Source of the DNA: a virus
Direction: 5' to 3' (one strand)
DNA: 39,490 bases
Virus record (IMG/VR): IMGVR_UViG_3300008120_000222
Span: 1 to 39,490 of that record
This document shows, piece after piece, positions 29,302-36,439 of the stretch (positions are counted from its first letter, which is position 1; every line of letters begins with the position of its first letter). The translations under genes were made by a program, and so were the position numbers. Below the pieces are notes generated by a model. That model did no database searches and was not told the DNA's origin. It worked only from the letters and a program-made list of their open reading frames with translations.

Positions 29302-31062
29302 ATGAAAGTCAAGTCACTCGCAGAAATCCCTGCAGTTGCGGCATATCTGAAGCGCATCGGCGCAGAGCCAAGATCCCTGCGCACAGCTGTCGTGAAAGAA
29401 AGTCGCGGCCAGTATTGGGAAGACATCGCCATCATCACCCTCAACACCGATGGCACTGTGAAGGCACCCGACCTATACGCACCGACAGAAAAGGAAAAGC
29501 TCGCCATCGAGCTCGATTGTCAGAGTGCTGTATGGCCGCAGATGCGGACGCTTGACCGCTTACGCGACTTGCCTGAAGAAGTCGAGAAGGCCAAGGAAAA
29601 AGATGTCTTCATTTTCAGGAACATGAATGACGAGATCATCATGCTCCAACTCCGGATGGAACGCAAAGGGGAAAAGAGTTACATCCCCTATACCTACTGG
29701 GACGACGGTCTTTGGCGCAAGATGGAGCCTGAAGGACCATTGCCCCTATGGGGCATGGAGCAATTGAAGAACAATGCAACAGTCTTCATCCACGAAGGAG
29801 CGAAGGCTGCACGTGCCATGCGCGAGATGGTCGAGGCCGCAACGCCTGAAATGAAGGCGATGCTTGCGGATCATCCTTGGGGCGATGAGCTTTCGCACGC
29901 GGCACATCTGGGGTGGATTGGCGGTGCGTTGTCACCCTACCGCACGGACTGGTCCATTCTGCAGAAGGCGGGTGTCAAGCGCGCCTACATAGTCTCAGAC
30001 AATGACGCACCGGGGGTGTCGGCTGTTCCGGCGATATCGTTCCACTTGCGCATCCCGACATTCCATGTCCAGTTCACCAGCGAGTGGCCGACGAGCTTTG
30101 ACCTCGCCGACCCATTCCCCAAAGGCATGTTCAAGAAAGTCGAAGGCCACAAATACTACGTCGGTCCCAGCTTCCGTTCATGCTTGCACCCCGCCACATG
30201 GGCCACCGACCAAATCCCCAACCCCAAAGGCAAACCGACCACTGTCCTCCGCAAGAACTTCAAAGACATGTGGTCGTATGTTGAGGAGGCCGATCTGTTC
30301 GTTTGCATTGAGATGCCGGAGATAATTCGCTCCGAGCAGATCATGAACAAGATGCTGGCCGCGTTCAGCCACACCAATCAAACATCGCAGCTGATTGTGA
30401 AAGCCTACACAGGACGTTCAACAAAGCTGTGCTACCGCCCCGACATCAAAGGCAAGGTCGTGACCGACACAACGACCTCTGCAATCAACCTCCACACTCC
30501 ATCGCACATCAAACCAATAGCAGGCAACCCCGAGCCTTTCTTGAAGTTTATGGAATACATGTTCCCTAACCCGGAGGAGCGTGGCGAGGTGCTGCGTTGG
30601 ACAGCGACGCTGATCGCTCGCCCGGAGATCCGCATGGAGTATGGGCTTTTGCTCGTCAGCGAGCGTCAAGGTGTCGGCAAGACGACCCTCGGCAGCTCAA
30701 TACTTGCTCCGCTGGTCGGCACTCAGAACGTGGGCTACCCGACGGAGAGCCAAATCGTGCAGTCTGAATTCAACGGCTGGCTCGCCAACAAACGGCTGTG
30801 TGTGGTGAACGAGATCTACTCCGGCCACAGCTGGAAAGCCTACAACAAGTTGAAGTCTGCCATCACCGATCGTGAGATTGAGGTGAACGAGAAATATCAG
30901 CGGTCCTACACCATCGAGAATTGGTGCCATGTTTTTGCATGCTCTAACTCTATGCGCGCGCTCCGTATTGAAGAGGACGATCGTCGCTGGTTCTATCCCG
31001 AGGTGACTGAGGACAAATGGCCGCGTGAGAAGTTTGAAGATTTCCACAACTGGCTGAAGTGA
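29302..31062 (+). CDS. Primase-helicase (TOPRIM-like N-terminus, D5/DUF5906-type helicase C-terminus)
   Basis: The product has 586 residues. The centre carries TOPRIM-like primase motifs: a glutamate in FIHEGAKAARAM (Glu165) and an Asp pair in IVSDNDAPG (Asp233, Asp235). The C-terminal part is an SF3/D5-type ATPase: Walker A VSERQGVGKTTLGSSIL (near 456), a VVNEIYSGHSWKAYNKLK Walker B-type segment, a NEKYQRSYTIENWCHVFACSN sensor region and DDRRWFYPEVTEDKWP, the pattern of DUF5906 helicases. It would make primers and unwind DNA for the DnaE-type polymerase. The frame stops at WLK and the usual C-terminal continuation begins in the next ORF in another frame. Confidence 0.88.
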   Translation: MKVKSLAEIPAVAAYLKRIGAEPRSLRTAVVKESRGQYWEDIAIITLNTDGTVKAPDLYAPTEKEKLAIELDCQSAVWPQMRTLDRLRDLPEEVEKAKEKDVFIFRNMNDEIIMLQLRMERKGEKSYIPYTYWDDGLWRKMEPEGPLPLWGMEQLKNNATVFIHEGAKAARAMREMVEAATPEMKAMLADHPWGDELSHAAHLGWIGGALSPYRTDWSILQKAGVKRAYIVSDNDAPGVSAVPAISFHLRIPTFHVQFTSEWPTSFDLADPFPKGMFKKVEGHKYYVGPSFRSCLHPATWATDQIPNPKGKPTTVLRKNFKDMWSYVEEADLFVCIEMPEIIRSEQIMNKMLAAFSHTNQTSQLIVKAYTGRSTKLCYRPDIKGKVVTDTTTSAINLHTPSHIKPIAGNPEPFLKFMEYMFPNPEERGEVLRWTATLIARPEIRMEYGLLLVSERQGVGKTTLGSSILAPLVGTQNVGYPTESQIVQSEFNGWLANKRLCVVNEIYSGHSWKAYNKLKSAITDREIEVNEKYQRSYTIENWCHVFACSNSMRALRIEEDDRRWFYPEVTEDKWPREKFEDFHNWLK

Positions 31063-31568
31063 ACATCATCCGCTATTGGGCCGAGAACTTCAGGGAATAT
31101 GTCCAGAAAGGTCAGCCCGCGCCAATGACCGAGCGCAAGAAAGAGCTGATCGTCGCCTCCCGCACAGAAGGCCAGCAGGAGGCAGCGGAGCTCGCTGAGG
31201 CACTCAATCGCCGGGAGGAGCCGGTGGTACTCACGATGAAAGACATCGTCGGGTGGGTTCGGCAGGCTGTGCAGGGCAAGGTTTACGATTCCGACCTCGA
31301 GCTGCGTAAGGCGATGAAAGAGTCTGGCGCAATATGGTATGATGAGAGGTTCTTGATCGGTGGCCGGTTGCAGCTGGCGGCCATGAACAAGTCAGCCTAT
31401 GAGCAATTGAAGAACAATCACTCAATGAAGGTGATCAAGAATGCTGCGAGCTTGATACGTCCGGCAGAAATCTCAGGCGAGGAGCTGAAAGAGCGCAAGA
31501 GTGCACTGTTTGATGATCTGCGGACGATGATGAAACAACCCAACGACATTTTCGAAACGAGGATGTGA
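31059..31568 (+). CDS. C-terminal part of the primase-helicase encoded as a separate ORF
   Basis: The ORF of 169 codons starts with GTG at 31059, whose last two bases and the next base form the TGA of the helicase ORF (GTGA overlap). It begins NIIRYWAENFREYVQKGQPAPMTERKKELI, the sequence expected right after the helicase core in DUF5906-type proteins, as I know them, and continues AASRTEGQQEAAELAEALNRREE-type helices followed by a small mixed domain (VLTMKDIVGWVRQAVQG, GRLQLAAMNKSAYEQLKNNH). There is no good ribosome-binding site, so it depends on coupling to the upstream ORF or on a frameshift. Its separate function is not known. Confidence 0.7.
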   Translation: MNIIRYWAENFREYVQKGQPAPMTERKKELIVASRTEGQQEAAELAEALNRREEPVVLTMKDIVGWVRQAVQGKVYDSDLELRKAMKESGAIWYDERFLIGGRLQLAAMNKSAYEQLKNNHSMKVIKNAASLIRPAEISGEELKERKSALFDDLRTMMKQPNDIFETRM

Positions 31569-31879
31569 TGCTGCTCCAACTCAATCCGCCAATCCCTATG
31601 CAAACGCCCAAAGGCAAGGCGATGGCTCAAATATTGATCGACTATGGGCCAGAGTATGACTTGGTCTGGGTTTGTTTTGGAGAAAATGGGGAGTGCTGGG
31701 CCTATCGCAATCAGGATGTGCGGGCTGACAGCAATTTCACCTTTGGCCGAGCGAGCAATGCTCCGCCACCCAGCGATGCAATCGTCGCGCTGCAAAAGAT
31801 CTATGAAGAAGTCAAAGACCGCAACAATTCGGCAGTTTGCATGAAAGTAAAACAGTTGGCATTGGAGGGATTGATATGA
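31568..31879 (+). CDS. Small conserved phage protein
   Basis: The product has 103 residues starting at 31568 (TGATG with the previous stop). It begins MLLQLNPPIPMQTPKGKAMAQILIDYGPEYDLVWVCFGENGECW and contains DVRADSNFTFGRAS, a pattern (TPKGKG.A...IDYG.E.DL.WVC, NGECW, R..N.T.GR) recurrent in phage accessory genes with no known function. Probably a small beta-rich protein. It overlaps the next membrane ORF. Confidence 0.7.
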   Translation: MLLQLNPPIPMQTPKGKAMAQILIDYGPEYDLVWVCFGENGECWAYRNQDVRADSNFTFGRASNAPPPSDAIVALQKIYEEVKDRNNSAVCMKVKQLALEGLI

Positions 31880-31995
31880 TCGATCCGTTCGTTGTCGCTG
31901 TGACACTCTTTTTGTTTTTGCCTGCTGTGCTGATGCTGGTCTTTGTTGTGGTTGGACATCTTGAGCAGAAAAGGAAAAATAAAGATGAGCGATGA
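31876..31995 (+). CDS. 39-residue membrane protein
   Basis: This short ORF (ATG at 31876, overlapping the previous stop as ATGA) encodes one transmembrane helix: MIDPFVVAVTLFLFLPAVLM, then LVFVVVGHLE, and a basic tail QKRKNKDER. It ends inside the next ORF. The single helix with a positive C-terminus fits a small inner-membrane protein. The function is unknown; the close fit in the gene string supports it. Confidence 0.6.
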   Translation: MIDPFVVAVTLFLFLPAVLMLVFVVVGHLEQKRKNKDER

Positions 31996-32191
31996 TCTTG
32001 TGCAGCGCCTTCGCGCTGAAGACCCTGAAACAGGTTTACGCCATAGCATCGCCTCTGAGGCGGCAGACCGCATAGAGGCGCTGGAGAAGGCGCTATGTGA
32101 GATTGCTGACTGCAAATGCGAAAAGTGGTGTGGCAATTATTTTAATAATTGCATCGCCCGCGCTGCGCTGGAGGGGAAAGATGAGCAATGA
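31985..32191 (+). CDS. Small helical protein, paralogue of the next gene
   Basis: The product has 68 residues, starting at 31985 (MSDDLVQRLRAEDPETGL). It contains EAADRIEALEKALCEIADCKCEKWC and four Cys in total near its centre. The start MS(D/N)DLV(Q/K).LR and the EAADRIEALE segment are also in the gene at 32181. A longer upstream start at 31943 is in frame but would lie inside the membrane ORF. Function unknown. Confidence 0.65.
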   Translation: MSDDLVQRLRAEDPETGLRHSIASEAADRIEALEKALCEIADCKCEKWCGNYFNNCIARAALEGKDEQ

Positions 32192-32420
32192 TCTTGTGAA
32201 ATGGTTGAGAGAAGCCTCAAGCAGGCACAACAACTATCGGTGCGATGAGGCAGCCGACCGCATAGAGGCGCTGGAGCGTCTGGAAAAACAGATGCCGGCG
32301 ATCCTCGAATATCTTGAGGAGCAGGCGGACGTCGTGGACGGCGACAACGGCATCCCGCATCCGAACAAGGCGATGAGTTTGCTGGTTTGGCTGCGGCATG
32401 AGTTGGAGAAAAAGAGGTGA
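32181..32420 (+). CDS. Small helical protein, paralogue of the previous gene
   Basis: The product has 79 residues: MSNDLVKWLREASSRHNNYRCDEAADRIEALERLEKQ, then acidic helix and ADVVDGDNGIPHPNKAMSLLVWLRHELEKKR. The first half repeats the layout of the 68-residue neighbour (MSxDLV.WLR and EAADRIEALE), which points to a tandem duplication followed by divergence. No known function. Confidence 0.65.
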   Translation: MSNDLVKWLREASSRHNNYRCDEAADRIEALERLEKQMPAILEYLEEQADVVDGDNGIPHPNKAMSLLVWLRHELEKKR

Positions 32421-32680
32421 GTGACCGCAACTGGCTCCCGTCTTATCTCAAACAAAAGCCTGAGTTCATTGATGAAACAGGCAAAATTTATGGTCAGCTG
32501 CACGTCATCCGCTATGTGAAAAGTGATGGTGTGGGGCGGCGCAAAAGCGCGATGTTTGAATGCGCCTGTATGTGCGGGGAGATTGTTGTCATAAAAGGGC
32601 AGCACCTGCGCAATGGGCAAAAGACGATGTGTGCTGGTTGTTTTGAATTGGCTAAAGGCAAATCGGAAATGGAGTTTTGA
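32417..32680 (+). CDS. Small zinc-ribbon-like phage protein
   Basis: The product has 87 residues, starting with GTG at 32417 (GTGA overlap with the previous stop). It begins MSDRNWLPSYLKQKPEFID, then ETGKIYGQLHVIRYV, and later FECACMCGEIVVIKGQHLRNGQKTMCAGC. The TG..YG.L.VIR and C.C.CG....G..LR.G...C.GC pattern is a phage zinc-binding module related to those linked to AP2/homing endonuclease proteins. Cys pairs CAC/MCG and CAGC could bind zinc. Function unproven. Confidence 0.65.
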   Translation: MSDRNWLPSYLKQKPEFIDETGKIYGQLHVIRYVKSDGVGRRKSAMFECACMCGEIVVIKGQHLRNGQKTMCAGCFELAKGKSEMEF

Positions 32681-32784
32681 TGCACATCCGGCTGATATAC
32701 TTGGTGTTAGTCAGATTAAGGATTGCGATAGTCGTCGTCGGGATAATCGGTGCACTGTTCGGATGCTCCAAGAAACTTGGTTGA
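32680..32784 (+). CDS. 34-residue lipoprotein/membrane peptide
   Basis: The ATG overlaps the previous stop (TGATG). The peptide has one hydrophobic helix (LIYLVLVRLRIAIVVVGIIGALFGC) and a LFGCS lipobox-like end with a Cys at position 29, followed by KKLG. It could be a small lipoprotein or membrane peptide. Its length makes it uncertain; the support is its start/stop overlap on both sides. Confidence 0.45.
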   Translation: MHIRLIYLVLVRLRIAIVVVGIIGALFGCSKKLG

Positions 32785-32969
32785 TGGAAGAGGGTCGAAG
32801 GATGATCGAGAAAATGAAAGATTATCTCGCGTCGGTGCGCGGTAAGGCGCTGGCTGCTTGGTGGGCGGAGTGGGTGACGATGGTCGTTGCGGTCAGTTTT
32901 GCAGCGTTCATGGTCATGTTCTCGATCGCTCTAGCTTTAGGTTTGGCGGCGCGTATTACAATCGGCTAG
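32784..32969 (+). CDS. 61-residue single-pass membrane protein
   Basis: The ATG at 32784 overlaps the previous stop (TGATG); an in-frame ATG at 32802, with AGAGGG seven bases upstream, is the alternative start. A charged N-terminus (EEGRRMIEKMKDYLASVRGK) leads to WWAEWVTMVVAVSFAAFMVMFSIALALGLAA, a long transmembrane stretch. It is the last gene of the replication block. No family recognised; a holin-like or host-membrane-targeting protein is possible. Confidence 0.6.
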   Translation: MEEGRRMIEKMKDYLASVRGKALAAWWAEWVTMVVAVSFAAFMVMFSIALALGLAARITIG

Positions 32970-33092
32970 AGACGGTGAAAATGGGCTTCTTGTTTTCTTT
33001 TACAGGGAGTTCTGTTTTCTTTTCTATTTGCTCACTGGTGGAATGCGAAACGAAAACACGAAGGAAAACAAATATAAAATAGTTTCCTTCCA
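32970..33092. promoter_or_regulatory. Intergenic control region with two TTCT(T)GTTTTCTTTT motifs and an 8-bp hairpin
   Basis: TTCTTGTTTTCTTTT (32987-33001) is identical to the core of the minus-strand promoter block at 19548-19567, here on the plus strand. A second copy, TTCTGTTTTCTTTTCT (33010-33025), follows 23 bp later. Neither has a clear -10 box 17 bases downstream. GAAGGAAA (33060-33067) and TTTCCTTC (33083-33090) form an inverted repeat whose loop contains TATAAAAT. With the 115-bp element at 33093 this makes about 235 bp without a gene between the early and late plus-strand blocks. Confidence 0.55.
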
Positions 33093-33207
33093 CATTTTCC
33101 ATTTCCATTCCTCTCCTGAATCTAGGGTACTTTCTATAGAAAGAGAGAGAGAGAGTAAATAGAAGGGGAGTTAGGGAAATCGGTGTAACGAATGGAAATG
33201 GAAAATG
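33093..33207 (+). repeat. 115-bp element, copy B, with perfect 18-bp terminal inverted repeats; probable control region
   Basis: CATTTTCCATTTCCATTC (33093-33110) and GAATGGAAATGGAAAATG (33190-33207) are perfect reverse complements. The element is the inverted counterpart of 17791-17905, equal in length. Inside is the palindrome CTTTCTATAGAAAG (33130-33143), an AG-repeat (about 33140-33156) and GTAAATAGAAGGGG. GAATC occurs once (33118-33122). The last ATG of the element is the ATG at 33205 where the nuclease gene starts, so the element forms its whole 5' region. Flanking target-site duplications are not seen. Confidence 0.85.
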
Positions 33208-33645
33208 CGCGAAACAACCCATATGAAGAAATGGATTCGTGACAACTGGGATGGTTGGATCGAGTCGTATGAGCCGAGGCTTGGGTCGAGTGTCGGAATA
33301 CCTGACATCCAAATCGTTGTTGATGGAAAGCTGGTGCCGATTGAGCTGAAGGTTGCAGACCTGAGCGATGGAATTCTTTGCTCGTCTGAGATCAGACCGC
33401 CTCAGATAAACTGGCATCGCAATCTTGCTGCGCATGATGTTCTGTCACTGTTCTTGTTTGGTGTCGGAAAAGGCAATGTGCCAGAAAGGTTGTTTGCTGC
33501 CCGAGGTGACAAAATTGCCAATTGGTCAGCTGGATTTGACATTCGGAATTTGGAAGAGGTTTCTCCTAACAAGAGGAACTTTTCTGGCAGTTTGCGAGAA
33601 TTGATCAGATATATGCTGAGCACAATGGAGGCCAAATCCAAATAA
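33205..33645 (+). CDS. PD-(D/E)XK nuclease-like protein
   Basis: The product has 146 residues. It carries GIPDIQIVVDGKLVPIELKVADL, where Asp34 and the Glu47-Leu-Lys49 motif form the metal-binding core of PD-(D/E)XK nucleases such as VRR-NUC and Holliday junction resolvases; a QINWHRNL segment with a conserved-looking Gln follows, as in VRR-NUC-like enzymes. The start at 33205 is the final ATG of the 115-bp element; ATG at 33223 (MKKWIRDNW) is an alternative. It lies before the terminase genes, where a resolvase or nuclease could prepare replicated DNA for packaging. Confidence 0.75.
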   Translation: MRETTHMKKWIRDNWDGWIESYEPRLGSSVGIPDIQIVVDGKLVPIELKVADLSDGILCSSEIRPPQINWHRNLAAHDVLSLFLFGVGKGNVPERLFAARGDKIANWSAGFDIRNLEEVSPNKRNFSGSLRELIRYMLSTMEAKSK

Positions 33646-33647
33646 GA

Positions 33648-33688
33648 GCTTTCTTTTGCCTCATGGTGAGGAGATAATCTCTTCATCA
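33648..33688 (+). promoter_or_regulatory. Predicted terminase promoter with 25-bp dyad over the -10 box
   Basis: GCTTTCTTTT (33648-33657) is one base different from the GTTTTCTTTT core of the minus-strand promoters. TTTCTT (33650-33655), a 17-nt spacer and GATAAT (33673-33678) follow. The -10 box lies in a dyad centred on 33676: GAGAT-A-ATCTC (33671-33681) is perfect and extends to 33664-33688 with 10 of 12 pairs matching. The layout fits a repressible late promoter driving the terminase and head genes. There is no mapped start site. Confidence 0.55.
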
Positions 33689-33711
33689 CATCGTGGCAAT
33701 AGGAGTTGGCA

Positions 33712-34182
33712 GTGGGTCGCCTTCCCAAAGCGCAATCGAGTGGGTACGTCAGCAAAGAGATAGATCTCGAAGTCTTTGATGGCATTTTGGTCAGAATGGC
33801 CAATGGTGAAACTCTTACTCGAATCCTGAAAGAAGAGAATCAGCCTGACTATTGTGTGTTCATGAATTGGGCGCAAAGCTCGGAAGAGCTTTACAAAAAG
33901 TACGCGCGAGCTCGTCAAATTCAGGCCGATTATTTCGCGGACCAGACTGTTGAGATCTCTGACACAGAGACCGACAACAACCGGGCACGCAACCGCATGG
34001 ACGCTCGGCGATGGCACGCAGCCAAGATCGCACCGCGCAAGTACGGCGACAAGGTCGTTCAGGAGCACACCGGCGAAGGCGGCGGACCGATCGCAATCGC
34101 CTCGCTCAATCTCAAAGGGTTGAACGACGATGAGCTATTGGCCATGCAGAAGATGCTGACGAAAGCTGTGGGCACCGAATGA
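33712..34182 (+). CDS. terS: Terminase small subunit
   Basis: The product has 156 residues, starting with GTG at 33712, six bases after AGGAG (33701-33705); an earlier TTG touches the ribosome-binding site. It begins MGRLPKAQSSGYVSKEIDLEVFDGILVRMANGETLTRIL with a helix-turn-helix-type opening. It contains RARQIQADYFADQTVEISD and ARNRMDARRWHAAKIAPRKYGDKV, the A..MQAD...D.I.EI.D and RIDARKW..AKL.PKKYGDK pattern of phage small terminases. It recognises phage DNA for packaging. The stop overlaps the terL start (ATGA). Confidence 0.87.
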   Translation: MGRLPKAQSSGYVSKEIDLEVFDGILVRMANGETLTRILKEENQPDYCVFMNWAQSSEELYKKYARARQIQADYFADQTVEISDTETDNNRARNRMDARRWHAAKIAPRKYGDKVVQEHTGEGGGPIAIASLNLKGLNDDELLAMQKMLTKAVGTE

Positions 34183-35750
34183 ACGCTCCTCTCAGCCCAG
34201 CAGTCATGCTCGACATGATCAAGCGCGAGCGAGACCGCAGGGCTGCATCAGCATCGCTGTACGAATTCGTCAAACAATCTTGGCATGTGGTCGAACCGGG
34301 CATTGAATTCATCCCGTCTTGGCACATTGAAGAGATCTGCGAGCATCTCGAGGCAGTGACTGCAGGCGAGATCAGAAGGCTGCTGATCAACATTCCGCCG
34401 CGCCATTCAAAGTCAACCATCGTCAGCGTCATGTGGCCGATGTGGGAGTGGCTGACGACCCCACAGCACAAATACCTTTGCGCATCCTACTCGTCGACGC
34501 TGTCGATACGAGACAACCTCAAAGCGCGCCGGTTGGTCCAGTCGCCTTGGTATCAGGAGCGTTGGGGCCATCTGTTCAATCTTGCGGGCGACCAGAACGC
34601 CAAGCAGCGATTCGAGAACGACAAAACGGGCTACCGCATCGCAACGTCCGTTGGCGGAACGGCGACTGGTGAAGGCGGATCGCGCCTGATCCTGGACGAC
34701 CCGCACTCGGCGCAAGAGGCACAGTCTGACGTCATGCGTGAGTCGGCCATTGAATGGTTCAACATGGTCTGGTCGACCCGACTCAACGACCCTAAGCGCG
34801 ATGCGATGGTCACCGTCATGCAGCGTCTCCATGAGCGAGATGTCAGCGGCTTGGTGCTCAACGAGATCGGTGGCTGGGAGCATATCTGCATTCCGGCAGA
34901 GTGGGATGGCAAAAAGCGCAAGACTGTCCTAGGACCATACGATCCCCGCACCAAGGTCGGCGAGCTGATCTGCCCTGACCGATTCGGCGAGAAAGAAATC
35001 GCTTCGCTGAAGCAATCGCTGGGTGCCTATGGAACTGCCGGACAGCTCCAGCAAGATCCGACGCCGTCTGAGGGCGGCATCCTCAAGACTAAGTTCTTCA
35101 ACCTTTGGCCTTCTGAGAAAGGTCTGCCGACATTTGAATACATCCTACAGTCCTACGACTGCGCATTCACTGAGAAGACGTCAGGCGACCCGACTGCCTG
35201 CACTGTCTGGGCAATCTTCACCTACAACGGTGAACGCAATGCCATGCTCATTGACGCTTGGGACGAGCATCTGTCCTACCCTGATCTGCGCACCAAGGCC
35301 ATCAAGGACTGGCAGACTGAGTATGGCGGAATGACCAAGGAATCTCCCCACCACCGGGCGAGACGTCCGGACAGGGTGCTGGTTGAAGCCAAAGCCTCTG
35401 GTCAATCGCTCATTCAAGATCTGCGTCTGGCCAAAGTGCCAGTTGTCTCCTACAACCCCGGAGCAGCAGACAAGGTCAGTCGTGCACATCAAGCTGCTCC
35501 GACTCTCGAATTGGGGTTGCTTTGGATCCCAGAGTCAGGCAAGAATAGAGGAATGCCGGTGAGTTGGGCGGATGCTTTTCTGAAGCAGCTGACCAAATTT
35601 CCGGTGGCGGATCACGATGACTATGTCGACACATTCACACAGGCGGTGATCTATCTGAAGAATGACGGTTGGTTCGAACTTCCAAGAGCTCGGGACATTG
35701 ATGAGCCCAGACAGCCCAAGAGAGAGCGAATCAATCCCTATGCGGCGTGA
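34179..35750 (+). CDS. terL: Terminase large subunit
   Basis: The product has 523 residues. The ATPase part has the Walker A-like PPRHSKST (73-80), a conserved YLCASYSSTLS segment, and Walker B LILDDPHS (about 170). The C-terminal nuclease part of RNase H fold has the Asp in QSYDCAFTEKTSGDPTAC, VEAKASGQSL and DHDDYVDTFTQAVIY. The arrangement is that of Terminase_6-type phage terminases that drive DNA into the capsid and cut it. The ATG overlaps the small terminase stop, and small head genes and the portal follow. Confidence 0.95.
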   Translation: MNAPLSPAVMLDMIKRERDRRAASASLYEFVKQSWHVVEPGIEFIPSWHIEEICEHLEAVTAGEIRRLLINIPPRHSKSTIVSVMWPMWEWLTTPQHKYLCASYSSTLSIRDNLKARRLVQSPWYQERWGHLFNLAGDQNAKQRFENDKTGYRIATSVGGTATGEGGSRLILDDPHSAQEAQSDVMRESAIEWFNMVWSTRLNDPKRDAMVTVMQRLHERDVSGLVLNEIGGWEHICIPAEWDGKKRKTVLGPYDPRTKVGELICPDRFGEKEIASLKQSLGAYGTAGQLQQDPTPSEGGILKTKFFNLWPSEKGLPTFEYILQSYDCAFTEKTSGDPTACTVWAIFTYNGERNAMLIDAWDEHLSYPDLRTKAIKDWQTEYGGMTKESPHHRARRPDRVLVEAKASGQSLIQDLRLAKVPVVSYNPGAADKVSRAHQAAPTLELGLLWIPESGKNRGMPVSWADAFLKQLTKFPVADHDDYVDTFTQAVIYLKNDGWFELPRARDIDEPRQPKRERINPYAA

Positions 35751-35758
35751 GACCAATC

Positions 35759-36001
35759 ATGGAGCTGATGCTTTGGAATACTGTTCTTTCCTTGGTGATC
35801 GGGTTGCTAGGGTTCTTCTTGAGGGAGAAAACTAACGAACTGCACCGTCTTGGCATACTTCTCAATCGGACCAGAGAAGAGATCGCCAAAGAGTATGTGA
35901 CCAAGGTCGACGTTCATAACGACATAAACCGAGTGCTCGATCGACTTGACCGGCTGGACAACAAGCTAGACGCTTTCATCAAGGAGCATCGCAATGCCTA
36001 A
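35759..36001 (+). CDS. Small membrane/coiled-coil protein
   Basis: The product has 80 residues from the ATG at 35759; GTG at 35747 would overlap the terL stop (GTGA). A hydrophobic N-terminal helix (LWNTVLSLVIGLLGFFL) is followed by a coiled coil (LHRLGILLNRTREEIAKEYVTKVDVHNDINRVLDRLDRLDNKLD). Similar short membrane-anchored coiled coils lie between terminase and portal in many podovirus-like genomes, with no known function. Confidence 0.65.
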   Translation: MELMLWNTVLSLVIGLLGFFLREKTNELHRLGILLNRTREEIAKEYVTKVDVHNDINRVLDRLDRLDNKLDAFIKEHRNA

Positions 36002-36161
36002 GAAAGCAAAGCCCATCTGGGACAAGTCTCGGCCATCTTCGCTCGGCAAACCGACCAAGCTTTCCCCGGCCAAGAAGGCCAGTGCCAAAGCATCCGCCAA
36101 AGCTGCTGGCCGCCCGTATCCGAATCTCGTCGACAACATGCGCGCCGCTAGGAGCAAGTGA
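35994..36161 (+). CDS. Small basic Lys/Ala-rich protein, 55 residues
   Basis: The ATG at 35994 has AAGGAG seven bases upstream and overlaps the end of the previous gene. The product is very basic (MPKKAKPIWDKSRPSSLGKP, then TKLSPAKKASAKASAKAAGRPYP). Sequence like this, repeating PAKKA/AKA, resembles histone-tail-like DNA-binding peptides; it may be a small DNA-condensing virion protein. It ends where the next gene begins (TGATG). Confidence 0.6.
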   Translation: MPKKAKPIWDKSRPSSLGKPTKLSPAKKASAKASAKAAGRPYPNLVDNMRAARSK

Positions 36162-36436
36162 TGGTTCAGCGAGTCGACAAAAGCGCAATGGCCTGCAACA
36201 AGCCCAAGCGCACCCCGAGCCACCCGACCAAGTCGCACATCGTCAAAGCCTGCACGAACGGGAGCGAGAAGATCATCCGGTTCGGCGAGCAGGGAGCCAA
36301 GACCGCTGGCAAGCCCAAGGAAGGCGAGTCTGAGCGGATGAAGGCCAAGCGAGCCTCGTTCAAGTCTCGCCATTCAAAGAACATCGCAAAAGGTCCGTCG
36401 TCTGCGGCCTATTGGGCTGACAAAGTGAAGTGGTAG
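36161..36436 (+). CDS. Small basic conserved head-region protein
   Basis: The product has 91 residues, starting at 36161. It contains KSHIVKACTNGSEKIIRFGEQGAKTAGKPKEGESERMKAKRASFKSRHSKNIAKGPSSAAYWADKVKW (36230-36433), the conserved IRFG.QGV.TAG, ESER.KAKR.SFK.RH.KNI, SAAYWADKVKW pattern found in small basic proteins encoded beside the portal in podovirus-like phages. The abundance of Lys/Arg suggests DNA or RNA contact. It is thought to be a virion component, not proven. It is 3 bp from the next gene. Confidence 0.7.
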   Translation: MVQRVDKSAMACNKPKRTPSHPTKSHIVKACTNGSEKIIRFGEQGAKTAGKPKEGESERMKAKRASFKSRHSKNIAKGPSSAAYWADKVKW

Positions 36437-36439
36437 GCC

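Noticed and set aside
31050-31065. Programmed frameshift at the primase-helicase split
   Set aside because: No slippery heptamer or downstream structure is seen; coupled re-initiation at GTGA is simpler.
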